Of a stretch of DNA of 64,000 nt, positions 55,350 to 63,285 are shown one piece after another. Source of the stretch: JALEFZ01 sp964564415 (GTDB lineage: Bacteria > Bacteroidota > Bacteroidia > J057); NCBI GenBank assembly GCA_964564415.1, contig CAZMAV010000001.1, positions 1-64,000 of the forward strand, given 5' to 3'. The first letter of the stretch is position 1. Every line of letters begins with the position of its first letter. The notes beneath the pieces were generated by a model, which did not search any database, had not been told where the DNA came from, and was given only the letters and a program-made list of their open reading frames with translations. Position numbers and translations under genes: made by a program.

Positions 55350-57761
55350 ATGGAAAGCTTAGTGTACATTTTACCCGTAGCAGGTCTGGTAGGACTACTA
55401 TATACCTTCATCCGCTCTTCTTGGGTTTCCCGGCAGGAAGTCGGCGAACAACGCCTGGCAGACATTGCCAAAAATATTGCCGACGGAGCCATGGCCTTCT
55501 TAAAAGCCGAATACCGCATCTTGTCGATTTTCGTTATTGCCGTCGCCGTCTTGCTGGCATTTAAAGGCATGAGAGAGGACAATTCCAACTATTGGGTAGC
55601 CCTTTCCTTCATCGTAGGAGCCATATCCTCGGCAGTGGCAGGTCTCATCGGCATGCGCGTAGCCACCAAGGCCAATGTCAGAACCACCAATGCCGCCAAG
55701 AATTCCCTTGCCAAGGCCCTTGAAGTTGCCTTTGCCGGAGGTTCTGTCATGGGTATGGGTGTGGTCGGACTAGGAGTATTGGGCCTGAGCTTACTTTTCA
55801 TCCTGTATACTTTCCTGGATTTTCAGGGAGATGGAGCCACTTTGCAGGGCGAAGAGGTCAACATTATCCTCAACGTCCTCTCAGGATTTTCACTTGGAGC
55901 CTCCTCAATCGCCCTTTTTGCCCGTGTAGGAGGGGGAATTTACACCAAAGCTGCCGATGTAGGTGCTGACCTCGTAGGTAAGGTAGAAGCTGGCATCCCT
56001 GAGGACCACCCCCTCAATCCCGCCACCATCGCTGACAATGTTGGTGATAATGTGGGCGACGTCGCTGGTATGGGTGCTGACCTTTTCGAGTCTTATGTAG
56101 GGTCCATCATCGGGACCATGGTCCTAGGTGCTGCCTTTATGGGAGCCGGGGCAGAAGGATTTACAGATAATTTTGGGGGATTGAGTGCCATTCTCCTACC
56201 CCTTACACTGGCAGGAGCCGGTATCATCATCTCTATCATCGGAACATTTTTCGTTCGGGTCAAAGAAGGAGGAAACCCTCACTCAGCCCTCAATACCGGT
56301 GAAATTATCTCTGGAGGCCTCATGATTGCCGCTGCCTTTGGCATCATCACTTGGATGCTTCCCGAAAGCTGGTCTGTAACCAATGCCGATGGGGTAACTA
56401 CACAATATACCGCACTTGGAGCATTTTATGCAGTCATCGCCGGACTCGTAGCCGGACTGGCAGTAGGAAAAGTCACAGAATACTATACAGGAACAGGCAC
56501 GCGCCCTGTTAAAGGCATTGTAACCCAGTCTCAGACAGGGGCCGCCACCAATATCATCGCAGGATTAGGGGTAGGTATGATGTCCACCGCCATACCCATT
56601 ATTCTTATTGCTGCGGCTATCCTTGTTTCCCACTACTTTGCCGGACTCTATGGCATCGCCATCGCTGCTGTAGGCATGCTCGCCAATACAGGAATTCAGC
56701 TGGCTGTCGACGCCTACGGCCCGATCTCCGATAATGCAGGAGGTATCGCAGAAATGGCTGAGCTTCCTAAGGAGGTAAGAAAGCGCACCGACAAATTGGA
56801 CGCTGTAGGAAACACCACAGCGGCCATCGGTAAAGGATTTGCCATTGCTTCGGCTGCCTTAACAGCCCTGGCCCTTTTTGCGGCCTTTATGCAGCAGGCA
56901 GGTATCACAAGAATCGATATCGCCCAACCTAAGGTAATGTCAGGACTGCTCTTGGGTGCCATGCTTCCCTTCGTATTTTCGGCTATGTCCATGGGAGCCG
57001 TAGGCCGTGCAGCCATGGCCATGATCCGCGAGGTACGCCGGCAATTTTCAGAGATTCCTCAGCTCAAGGCTGCCCTGGAAATCATGAGAAAATACGATTC
57101 AGACCTTAGCAATGCCTCCAAGGAGGACATGGCCATCTTCCGCGAGGCCGATGGTAAGGCTGAATACTCAAAGTGTGTAGAGATTTCAACTGCTGCCTCC
57201 ATCCGTGAAATGGTTGCCCCTGGTATCCTCGCCATTGTGGCTCCCGTCCTCATGGGCTTCCTCGGAGGAGCCGAAATGCTGGGAGGTCTCCTCGCAGGAG
57301 TAACCTCAGCAGGGGTACTCATGGCTATCTTCCAGTCGAATGCCGGAGGCGCCTGGGACAATGCCAAGAAAATGTTTGAAGAGGGTGTAGATATAAATGG
57401 AGAAGTCTTCTACAAGGGTTCCGATCCTCACAAAGCTGCTGTCGTAGGCGATACCGTGGGAGACCCTCTCAAAGATACTTCCGGTCCCTCCCTCAATATT
57501 CTCCTCAAGTTGATGTCTGTGGTAGCCCTTGTCATCGCCCCTACCTTGGCCAGCATGAACAACATCAGCGCCAGCCTGGATGAGCCAAGCCCCATTATTC
57601 AAGAAATGGAAGTTCAGCATGCCTATGAGCCAATCCTGGCTAATGCTCAAGAAGAAATGGTGGAAGTGAAAGGAGAAAAACTTATCGAAACTGTAAGTGA
57701 AGCTAACATCACAGAACTCAGGGTAGACAATCATCTTGCTTTGAAAGAAAAGGAAGAATAA
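55350..57761 (+). CDS. hppA: Membrane-bound ion-translocating pyrophosphatase
   Basis: 803 residues, about 16 membrane helices. Hydrolyses pyrophosphate and pumps H+ and/or Na+. The catalytic motifs are intact: DVGADLVGKVEAGIPEDHP, DNVGDNVGDVAGMGADLFESYVG, and DTVGDPLKDTSGPSLNILLK near the C-terminus. The sequence GNTTAAIGKGFAIASAAL has alanine where potassium-independent enzymes have lysine (GNTTKA), so a K+-dependent enzyme is expected. Whether the pumped ion is Na+ or H+ cannot be fixed by eye. The last 60 residues form an acidic hydrophilic tail not usual for the family. The gene has a consensus promoter and its own terminator. Confidence 0.95.
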   Translation: MESLVYILPVAGLVGLLYTFIRSSWVSRQEVGEQRLADIAKNIADGAMAFLKAEYRILSIFVIAVAVLLAFKGMREDNSNYWVALSFIVGAISSAVAGLIGMRVATKANVRTTNAAKNSLAKALEVAFAGGSVMGMGVVGLGVLGLSLLFILYTFLDFQGDGATLQGEEVNIILNVLSGFSLGASSIALFARVGGGIYTKAADVGADLVGKVEAGIPEDHPLNPATIADNVGDNVGDVAGMGADLFESYVGSIIGTMVLGAAFMGAGAEGFTDNFGGLSAILLPLTLAGAGIIISIIGTFFVRVKEGGNPHSALNTGEIISGGLMIAAAFGIITWMLPESWSVTNADGVTTQYTALGAFYAVIAGLVAGLAVGKVTEYYTGTGTRPVKGIVTQSQTGAATNIIAGLGVGMMSTAIPIILIAAAILVSHYFAGLYGIAIAAVGMLANTGIQLAVDAYGPISDNAGGIAEMAELPKEVRKRTDKLDAVGNTTAAIGKGFAIASAALTALALFAAFMQQAGITRIDIAQPKVMSGLLLGAMLPFVFSAMSMGAVGRAAMAMIREVRRQFSEIPQLKAALEIMRKYDSDLSNASKEDMAIFREADGKAEYSKCVEISTAASIREMVAPGILAIVAPVLMGFLGGAEMLGGLLAGVTSAGVLMAIFQSNAGGAWDNAKKMFEEGVDINGEVFYKGSDPHKAAVVGDTVGDPLKDTSGPSLNILLKLMSVVALVIAPTLASMNNISASLDEPSPIIQEMEVQHAYEPILANAQEEMVEVKGEKLIETVSEANITELRVDNHLALKEKEE

Positions 57762-57784
57762 GAAGATCTTCTTAACTCATAAAA

Positions 57785-57823
57785 AATTAGGGAGCTTCCA
57801 CAGGAGGCTCCCTAATTTTTTTT
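57785..57823 (+). terminator. Terminator after hppA
   Basis: AATTAGGGAGC (57785-57795) pairs with GCTCCCTAATT (57807-57817) and runs into a tract of eight T bases. Confidence 0.92.
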
Positions 57824-57928
57824 AAATAAATATAGCTGAGACTCAGGTATGCCAGAACCCAAGGTTCAGGTCTCCAGGATAACTCCTGTAGACTTTTGAT
57901 AATTCATTGTTGATAATCAGGCCCAGAA

Positions 57929-57960
57929 TTTGAATTAATTGAACTAAGTCATTAGTTTTA
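57929..57960 (+). promoter_or_regulatory. Promoter of the BlaI/BlaR-like pair
   Basis: TTTG (57929-57932), a 20-base spacer and TAGTTTTA (57953-57960) match the consensus at all positions except the last base. It lies 49 bases before the BlaI start. No BlaI-type TACA/TGTA operator was evident. Confidence 0.5.
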
Positions 57961-58008
57961 TAAGAAAGTAAGAAGTGAATACCCGGCTCCCACAACAAGC
58001 ATCCGATT

Positions 58009-58386
58009 ATGGAAAAGCATATGCTAACCCCATTGGAACTCAAGGTCATGAACATCCTTTGGGGACTGAAGAAGGGATTTGTGAAGGACATTATTTCACA
58101 ATGGCCGGATCAGGAAAAACCTCCCAAGTACAATACAGTTAGCACTATAGTTCGCATCCTCGAGACCAAGGGTTATGTAGACCATGAGTCAGAGGGAAGG
58201 AGCCATAAATACTTTCCCATTGTCAGCAAGGGACAGTACCAAAAAAAATTTATCCAAAATGTGCTGGAGAATGTATTTTCCGGCTCTATGGCGGGAATGG
58301 TTTCCAGTTTGCTTGACAGCCAGCAGCTGTCCAGCAAGGAATTGAGCGAGCTAAAAGGGATTATCGAAGATAGCGAAGACAAATGA
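58009..58386 (+). CDS. BlaI/MecI/CopY-family transcriptional repressor
   Basis: 125 residues. An N-terminal winged helix (LTPLELKVMNILWGLKKGFVKDIISQWP ... YNTVSTIVRILETKGYVDHESEGRSHKYFPIVS) is followed by a C-terminal dimerisation helix region. Family members are released from DNA when a membrane protease partner (BlaR1/MecR1) signals, or when a metal binds. The stop overlaps the start of the M56 peptidase gene by four bases (ATGA), so the two are translationally coupled. In Bacteroidota such pairs often control genes other than beta-lactamases; none is seen here. Confidence 0.92.
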   Translation: MEKHMLTPLELKVMNILWGLKKGFVKDIISQWPDQEKPPKYNTVSTIVRILETKGYVDHESEGRSHKYFPIVSKGQYQKKFIQNVLENVFSGSMAGMVSSLLDSQQLSSKELSELKGIIEDSEDK

Positions 58387-59447
58387 TCGTCTACCTGATC
58401 ACGACCACCTTACTCTCATGCATCGGTGGGATACTCTACCTCCTCCTGGTGCGCGGCCGCTTCTCCTTCAAGCAGCAGAAGCTTTTTATTTTCTCTATCA
58501 TCCTGGGAAGCTTTATCTTTCCCCTTCTTCTGGGCTCCGGCCACGCCCCCATGCTACGCCCCAATCCCTACGTCAAGCCCCTTGCCTTCGGGCAGGCGAT
58601 CGAGCATGAACAACTGCAAAGCTTTTGCCGTTGCGAAAGACCCGATTACACCCATCGCGTCCACTACCGCACCAACGCCAGCATCAATTTCATTCTTACT
58701 TATAAAACCGAAATCAATTGGGTCATTTTTTTGGCGGTTTCTCTGGTGGTTTTTGTCTTTTTCCTTCAAATGCGCTACCTAGCTTGCCTCGTAAAGCAGA
58801 GCAAGGTGAAAAGGATTTATTTGGATGGCTCCCAAATCTATCTGCTCAGCCCTCTTCGCCCTCACTCAGTAGGCACCTTTTGGTTGGGTAAGAATTATAT
58901 TATCTGGCAGGGAACCCTAGATTCTCTTCCTCAAAATGAAAGGGAGGCCATCCTTCACCACGAACTTTCCCACCTCCGACAAAAAGATACCTGGCTCAAG
59001 GCCGGACTTCGAGTTATCCAGTGTTTTTGGCTGCTAAACCCCATTTTCTACTATTTCAAAAAGGAGCTGGAACTTTTGAGCGAGTGCATCGCCGATCAGC
59101 AAGCCTCTCAGGCCCTTCCCTCTCCCCTCTCCTACGCCAGGTTGCTGGTCAAGGTAAAGGAATGGCAACAGGCTCCCCTGACCCAGGCCTTCAAGGGAGG
59201 CCAACTCCGCGAGCGTATCAAGCGCCTTACCCGGACCGCTCCTCAGCATAACTTCCATCGCTTTTTTCTCTCAGCCTTCTTGCTCCTACTCATGCAGGCC
59301 CTCTCCTCTCCTACCCTTAGCGAGCAGGTTTCCAGTTTTTTCTACACCATAGAAACCTATGAAGAAATTTATGAGAAGGTGGAAAGCCATCAGCCGGAAG
59401 CCATCTACTGCAAGGACTGTGAGACCGTATGCAAACCAAATGAATGA
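58383..59447 (+). CDS. BlaR1-like M56 membrane peptidase with extracytoplasmic Cys motifs
   Basis: 354 residues with four membrane helices (about 3-22, 34-50, 112-130 and 270-290). The zinc peptidase motif HHELSH (192-197) sits between helices 3 and 4 on the cytoplasmic side, as in BlaR1. There is no penicillin-binding sensor domain: the C-terminal part is a short tail of about 65 residues. Two cysteine motifs face the outside by the BlaR1 topology: FCRC (Cys82, Cys84) between helices 2 and 3, and YCKDCETVC (343, 346, 350) at the C-terminus. They could sense a metal or redox signal (inference). The protein should cleave or inactivate the BlaI-like repressor encoded with it. Confidence 0.88.
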   Translation: MIVYLITTTLLSCIGGILYLLLVRGRFSFKQQKLFIFSIILGSFIFPLLLGSGHAPMLRPNPYVKPLAFGQAIEHEQLQSFCRCERPDYTHRVHYRTNASINFILTYKTEINWVIFLAVSLVVFVFFLQMRYLACLVKQSKVKRIYLDGSQIYLLSPLRPHSVGTFWLGKNYIIWQGTLDSLPQNEREAILHHELSHLRQKDTWLKAGLRVIQCFWLLNPIFYYFKKELELLSECIADQQASQALPSPLSYARLLVKVKEWQQAPLTQAFKGGQLRERIKRLTRTAPQHNFHRFFLSAFLLLLMQALSSPTLSEQVSSFFYTIETYEEIYEKVESHQPEAIYCKDCETVCKPNE

Positions 59448-59528
59448 TTTTGTCTTTTATTCCAACCTATAGGTTTTTACCTATATCATTTACCTACATT
59501 CAAAAACTATAAAAACTACCTTTTACTT

Positions 59529-59969
59529 ATGAAAAAAATCATCGGAGTTCTGGTATTCAGCCTCTTAGTAGGTGGAAGTATTTTCGCTCAGTCAAGCTAT
59601 GAGGAGAAAGTGAAAACGTACATGGAAGCCATGGGCGTGGAACAGACCTACAAGACAGCTGTTAAATCCATGCTTGCCCAGCAACAGCAGATCAATTCGG
59701 AAGTACCTGCTGAAGTATGGGCCGAACTGGAAAACGAATTCATGAAAGCCTCCATTGATGAGCTGGTAGAAATGCTGGCCCCGGTCTACAAAAAGCACAT
59801 GAGCGAGGCTGATTTGGATAAAATCATCCAGTTTTACAACACCCCTGTCGGAAAAAAACTCGCCGAAGCTACCCCTGCCATTACGCAGGAATCTATGCAG
59901 GTGGGTCAGCAATGGGGAATGAAAGTCGGTCAAATGGTAGCCGATAAATTGGAGAAGGAAGGATACTAA
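59529..59969 (+). CDS. DUF2059-family exported protein
   Basis: 146 residues with a signal peptide (MKKIIGVLVFSLLVGGSIFAQ). The mature part is helical. It includes SYEEKVKTYMEAMGVEQTYKTAVKSML, LVEMLAPVYKKHMSEADLDKIIQFYNTPVGKKLAEATPAI, and a C-terminal WGMKVGQMV helix. The FYNTPVGKK sequence is the recognisable core of DUF2059 proteins, which are periplasmic and of unknown function. It follows the BlaI/BlaR-like pair on the same strand by about 80 bases, in which AACCTATAGGTT (59464-59475) is a perfect 12-base palindrome. It might be the target gene of that regulator. Confidence 0.8.
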   Translation: MKKIIGVLVFSLLVGGSIFAQSSYEEKVKTYMEAMGVEQTYKTAVKSMLAQQQQINSEVPAEVWAELENEFMKASIDELVEMLAPVYKKHMSEADLDKIIQFYNTPVGKKLAEATPAITQESMQVGQQWGMKVGQMVADKLEKEGY

Positions 59970-60002
59970 GTCTTCCTCCCCTCCCTTTATAGAATAAGAA
60001 AA

Positions 60003-60025
60003 ACCGGCTTTAAACGCCGGTTTTT
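60003..60025. terminator. Bidirectional terminator between the DUF2059 and PorT-like genes
   Basis: ACCGGC (60003-60008) pairs with GCCGGT (60016-60021). The plus side is followed by TTTTTCTTTATT, and the minus side by TTTTTCTTATT. Confidence 0.8.
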
Positions 60026-60027
60026 CT

Positions 60028-60765
60028 TTATTCAAAGTTAAAATTGATAGCGATTACCTGTGAGGTAAGGCTGGATATGGCCTCTGCATGAGTCGTAAAC
60101 TCAGGAACAAATATATTGGGAAGTCCCATTTTGTAAACGATCTCGGGAGATAGCTTGATTCTATCGCCATAAAGATTGGCACCAAAACCAAAGACAAGCC
60201 CATAGTCGGCAGTAGTGATTTTTAGAAGCTTGGGATCATCTCTAACCCTCTTGTTACTGGCAAGGTTGACCCCCAGTTTTCCACCGACCAAGACATAAAA
60301 GCGGGTTTGCCCATAATAGGATGTTTTCAGTTGGAACATCAGGGGCATATCGAGGTAAGCGGCTTCAATTTTTCGCGTTTCAAAAGCTTGGTCGGGCATA
60401 GAAGGCGGGTCAAAATAATACCTAAAGTCCCTCTGTTCCAAGGAGATGGTAGGAATAAAGCGCAGGGCTACCTGATTATTCAATTTGAAGTTGGTAATCA
60501 TGCCCAGGTTCATGCCCGGGCGGGGAACAAGTTCAATTCTACTAAGTAAGCTTCCATTTTCCTCAATGTTGATTTGTTCCTTGAGATTATAGGAATTGTA
60601 GGTAAATCCCATCAGGAAACCCAGGTTGAAACGCTTGAAATCGAAGGGGTGGGCGTTTCGATAGTTTTGTGTCCAACCCTGATGGACCTGGCCCAGACTC
60701 AGGCAGGACAAGAGGATCAGGACTTTGCTACTTTTGTATATAAATGAAAAAAGGGTGTTTGCCAT
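60028..60765 (-). CDS. PorT-family outer-membrane beta-barrel protein (paralogue)
   Basis: 245 residues with a signal peptide (about 1-32). An eight-strand barrel pattern ends in the aromatic C-terminus SSLTSQVIAINFNFE. It aligns by eye over its whole length with the protein encoded just upstream: both share YRNAHPFDFKRFNLG / YKDRHPFDFKKFNLG, RPGMNLGMITN / RPGVSLGMITN and VFGFGANLYGDRIKLSPEIVYKMGLPN / VFGFGVNMYGDKVKFSPEIRYKMGFTN (patterns shown are the family's own). It is therefore a tandem duplicate. PorT-family proteins are outer-membrane components of type IX secretion. Whether this copy still serves that role is unknown. The two are separated by 99 bases. Confidence 0.82.
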   Translation of the reverse strand: MANTLFSFIYKSSKVLILLSCLSLGQVHQGWTQNYRNAHPFDFKRFNLGFLMGFTYNSYNLKEQINIEENGSLLSRIELVPRPGMNLGMITNFKLNNQVALRFIPTISLEQRDFRYYFDPPSMPDQAFETRKIEAAYLDMPLMFQLKTSYYGQTRFYVLVGGKLGVNLASNKRVRDDPKLLKITTADYGLVFGFGANLYGDRIKLSPEIVYKMGLPNIFVPEFTTHAEAISSLTSQVIAINFNFE

Positions 60766-60864
60766 GTCGATGTTTGGAAGTATAAATCCACGATATTAGA
60801 TGGATCAGCGGTCGAAAAACCCTACTTTAGAATTCCTCGATGCGCTTTTACACAAATGTAAAGA

Positions 60865-61560
60865 TTATTCGAAATTGAAATTCAGTGAAATCATCTGCGA
60901 AGTCAGCCTGCTGATTGCGGTAGAGAAACTGGTATTTTCAGGTACGTAGACGTTGGTGAATCCCATCTTGTAGCGAATTTCTGGTGAAAACTTCACCTTG
61001 TCCCCATACATATTAACGCCAAAACCAAATACCAGGGCGCCCTCCGAACGGGTCAGTTTGATCAGGTTGGGGTCGTCGCGGACTTCTTCGGTCCTAACCA
61101 GGTTCACGCTGAGCTGAGCGCCGGTAAGGATGTAAAATCGAAGCCTTCGCCAGTAGGAGGTTTTCCATTGAAGGGTTACCGGAAGGTTGAAATAGGCGGG
61201 ATCCACTTTTCGAACCAAAGGCTCACTTTCCTGGGGATTCCCGATCTGGTAGACCAGGTCTCGCTGTTCAAGTGTGATCGAGGGCACAGCCCTTAGCGAA
61301 ACTTGCCTACCCAGGTTGAGATTGGTGATCATCCCCAGGCTAACGCCGGGTCTGGGCCTGACGGAGAGTCCCCTTAGGGTATCTGGTCCTTCACCCACAT
61401 TAATCTGCTGGTTGAGGTTGTAGTCATTGTAGGTAAGGCCAATCTGCAGTCCCAGGTTAAACTTCTTGAAATCGAAGGGATGTCGATCTTTGTAGTTTTG
61501 GGAAAAGGAGGAGCCAATAAGAAGCAACGTAAGGGCAATAAAGCAGCATGCCTGTCTCAT
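60865..61560 (-). CDS. porT: PorT-family outer-membrane protein (type IX secretion)
   Basis: 231 residues with a signal peptide (about 1-20) and an outer-membrane beta-barrel. Strong markers are the N-terminal YKDRHPFDFKKFNLGLQIG and the aromatic end SQMISLNFNFE. PorT is required for type IX secretion and gliding in Porphyromonas and Flavobacterium. Its location next to ubiE is the arrangement found in many Bacteroidota. This copy, nearest ubiE, is the better candidate for the true PorT; the downstream neighbour is a duplicate. It fits the several T9SS-sorted proteins in this window. The family call is by resemblance and synteny. Confidence 0.82.
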   Translation of the reverse strand: MRQACCFIALTLLLIGSSFSQNYKDRHPFDFKKFNLGLQIGLTYNDYNLNQQINVGEGPDTLRGLSVRPRPGVSLGMITNLNLGRQVSLRAVPSITLEQRDLVYQIGNPQESEPLVRKVDPAYFNLPVTLQWKTSYWRRLRFYILTGAQLSVNLVRTEEVRDDPNLIKLTRSEGALVFGFGVNMYGDKVKFSPEIRYKMGFTNVYVPENTSFSTAISRLTSQMISLNFNFE

Positions 61561-61743
61561 GGAATCGAAGAAATTGATTTAAAAACAACTTGGGTATAAT
61601 TTCTCGATAGACTGCTTCTTAATGATAGTTTAATGATTGGAAGTAAAAAATCAGCCTTGGGGGAAATGCTACAAGGCATATACTGGGTTTTAATTTAACC
61701 TAAAACAGGGAAGATGCGCTGCTGGAAGTAAGGATTATTTTCT

Positions 61744-62472
61744 TTATTTCTCAACGAGATAAAGGGAACAAATCCCTCCTGTCAATGGAATATACTTTAC
61801 CTTGCGATACCCTACTTCTCGGCAAATGTTAAGGAAGGCTTCACCATTGGGAAAGGCCTTGACCGATTCGGGAAGGTAGGTGTAGGCAGCAGCATCACCT
61901 GATATGAAGCGACCGATAAAAGGAGTGATATAGGTAAAGTAAAATTGAAACAGCTGCTTAAGGGGAAAGCGGGTGGGAAAGGAGGGTTCTAAGATGACAG
62001 CAGCCTTGCCGGACTTGAGGACGCGGTGCATTTCGGACAGGCCTTTTTTGAGGTTCTCGAAGTTTCTCACTCCAAAACCGACCGTTATGGCATCTACGCT
62101 ATTGTCTTCCAGCTGAATGGCTTCTGAATCTCCTTCCACCATGTCGATCAATTCGTGTAGCCCTTTTTTTCTGATTTTTCCCCTTCCTATCTCCAGCATG
62201 CCCGGAGATAGGTCGATACCAATGATTCTCTCAGGTTTTAAGGCACGAGCCTCAATCGCAAAGTCGCCGGTCCCTGTCGCCATGTCTACCACTAGCTCAG
62301 GCTGGTAAGGCCTGAGCAGGCGAATGGCCTTTTTCCTCCAAAGTACATCCATGCCAAAGGTCAAGGTATGGTTGAGGGTGTCATAGGCAGGAGCTATGTT
62401 GTCAAACATCTCCTGGACCTCTCCCTTTTTGGAAGAATTATCTCTTTTGTATGGCCTGACGCTCTCGGACAA
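61744..62472 (-). CDS. ubiE: Demethylmenaquinone methyltransferase
   Basis: SAM-dependent C-methyltransferase that completes menaquinone synthesis (also called menG). The 242-residue protein has MFDNIAPAYDTLNHTLTFGMDVLWRKKAI at the N-terminus, which is diagnostic for UbiE, SAM motif I VVDMATGTGDFAIEA, and DAITVGFGVRNFENLKKGL. It is divergent from engB, with 144 bases between the starts, and upstream of porT on the same strand with a gap of 183 bases. Confidence 0.95.
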   Translation of the reverse strand: MSESVRPYKRDNSSKKGEVQEMFDNIAPAYDTLNHTLTFGMDVLWRKKAIRLLRPYQPELVVDMATGTGDFAIEARALKPERIIGIDLSPGMLEIGRGKIRKKGLHELIDMVEGDSEAIQLEDNSVDAITVGFGVRNFENLKKGLSEMHRVLKSGKAAVILEPSFPTRFPLKQLFQFYFTYITPFIGRFISGDAAAYTYLPESVKAFPNGEAFLNICREVGYRKVKYIPLTGGICSLYLVEK

Positions 62473-62616
62473 ATCGCTAATATTTTAAATGACAAAAATG
62501 ATATGTTTAATTCAACCCGCCGTGAAGTAAAAAGTTCTCCATTTTCATTCAAATTTAGCATTTTGCAGGTCAATCTTACCTTTACCCCCAGGCAGTTTTC
62601 AGTACTAAGAGTGGTT

Positions 62617-63216
62617 ATGGATATAAAGCAAGCAACATTTGTCAAAAGTAGCCAGTCTGTCGGGCAGTTTCCCCCAGCCGACAGGCCGGAGTACGCCTTC
62701 ACCGGGCGCTCCAATGTAGGGAAGTCTTCTCTTATCAATTATCTCTGCAACCGAAAGAACCTGGCTAAGACTTCTTCAACCCCCGGAAAAACCCAATTGG
62801 TCAACCACTTTTTGATCGACGAATTTTGGTACTTAGTAGACCTGCCCGGATATGGGTACGCCAAAGTTTCAAAGAAGATCAAGTCCAAATTTGCGGGGAT
62901 GATCGAAAATTACCTACTCAACCGTTCAAACCTGGTCAATGTCTTTGTCCTGATTGATTCTAAGATTCCCCCCCAAGAAATAGACCTTGACTTTATCGAC
63001 TACCTCGGCCAATTGGAGATCCCCTTTTCCATTGTCTTCACCAAGACTGACAAGGCCAAGCGCTCCGAATTCGATAAAAACCAGGAAGCCTTTAAGGCTG
63101 GAATGTACGAGACATGGGAAGAGCTACCCCCTATGTTTTACACCTCATCCTCAAAGAAAAAAGGAAAGGAAGAACTCCTGGACTACATCGCCCAGTGTAA
63201 TTCCATATTTCGATAA
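62617..63216 (+). CDS. engB: Ribosome-biogenesis GTP-binding protein EngB (YsxC/YihA)
   Basis: 199 residues from the ATG at 62617; longer frames read back through the ubiE start and are not credible. G-domain motifs are complete: FTGRSNVGKSSLINYL (G1), SSTPGKTQLVNHF (G2), DLPGYGYAKVS (G3) and FTKTDKAKRSE (G4), with TSSSKKKGKEELL as the G5 region. EngB is an essential GTPase acting in 50S subunit assembly. A seven-C run lies in the middle of the gene but the frame is intact. Confidence 0.96.
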   Translation: MDIKQATFVKSSQSVGQFPPADRPEYAFTGRSNVGKSSLINYLCNRKNLAKTSSTPGKTQLVNHFLIDEFWYLVDLPGYGYAKVSKKIKSKFAGMIENYLLNRSNLVNVFVLIDSKIPPQEIDLDFIDYLGQLEIPFSIVFTKTDKAKRSEFDKNQEAFKAGMYETWEELPPMFYTSSSKKKGKEELLDYIAQCNSIFR

Positions 63217-63230
63217 GGGTCCATCAGAAA

Positions 63231-63255
63231 AGGGCTACCCCTAGGGAGCAGCCCT
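63231..63255. terminator. Bidirectional terminator between engB and the partial minus-strand gene
   Basis: AGGGCT (63231-63236) pairs with AGCCCT (63250-63255), and the stem extends inward with G-T pairs to a three-base loop. The minus-strand side ends in TTTTC; the plus-strand side is less T-rich. Confidence 0.6.
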
Positions 63256-63285
63256 CCTTGATAAATCTCTTTTTCAGTACCTATA

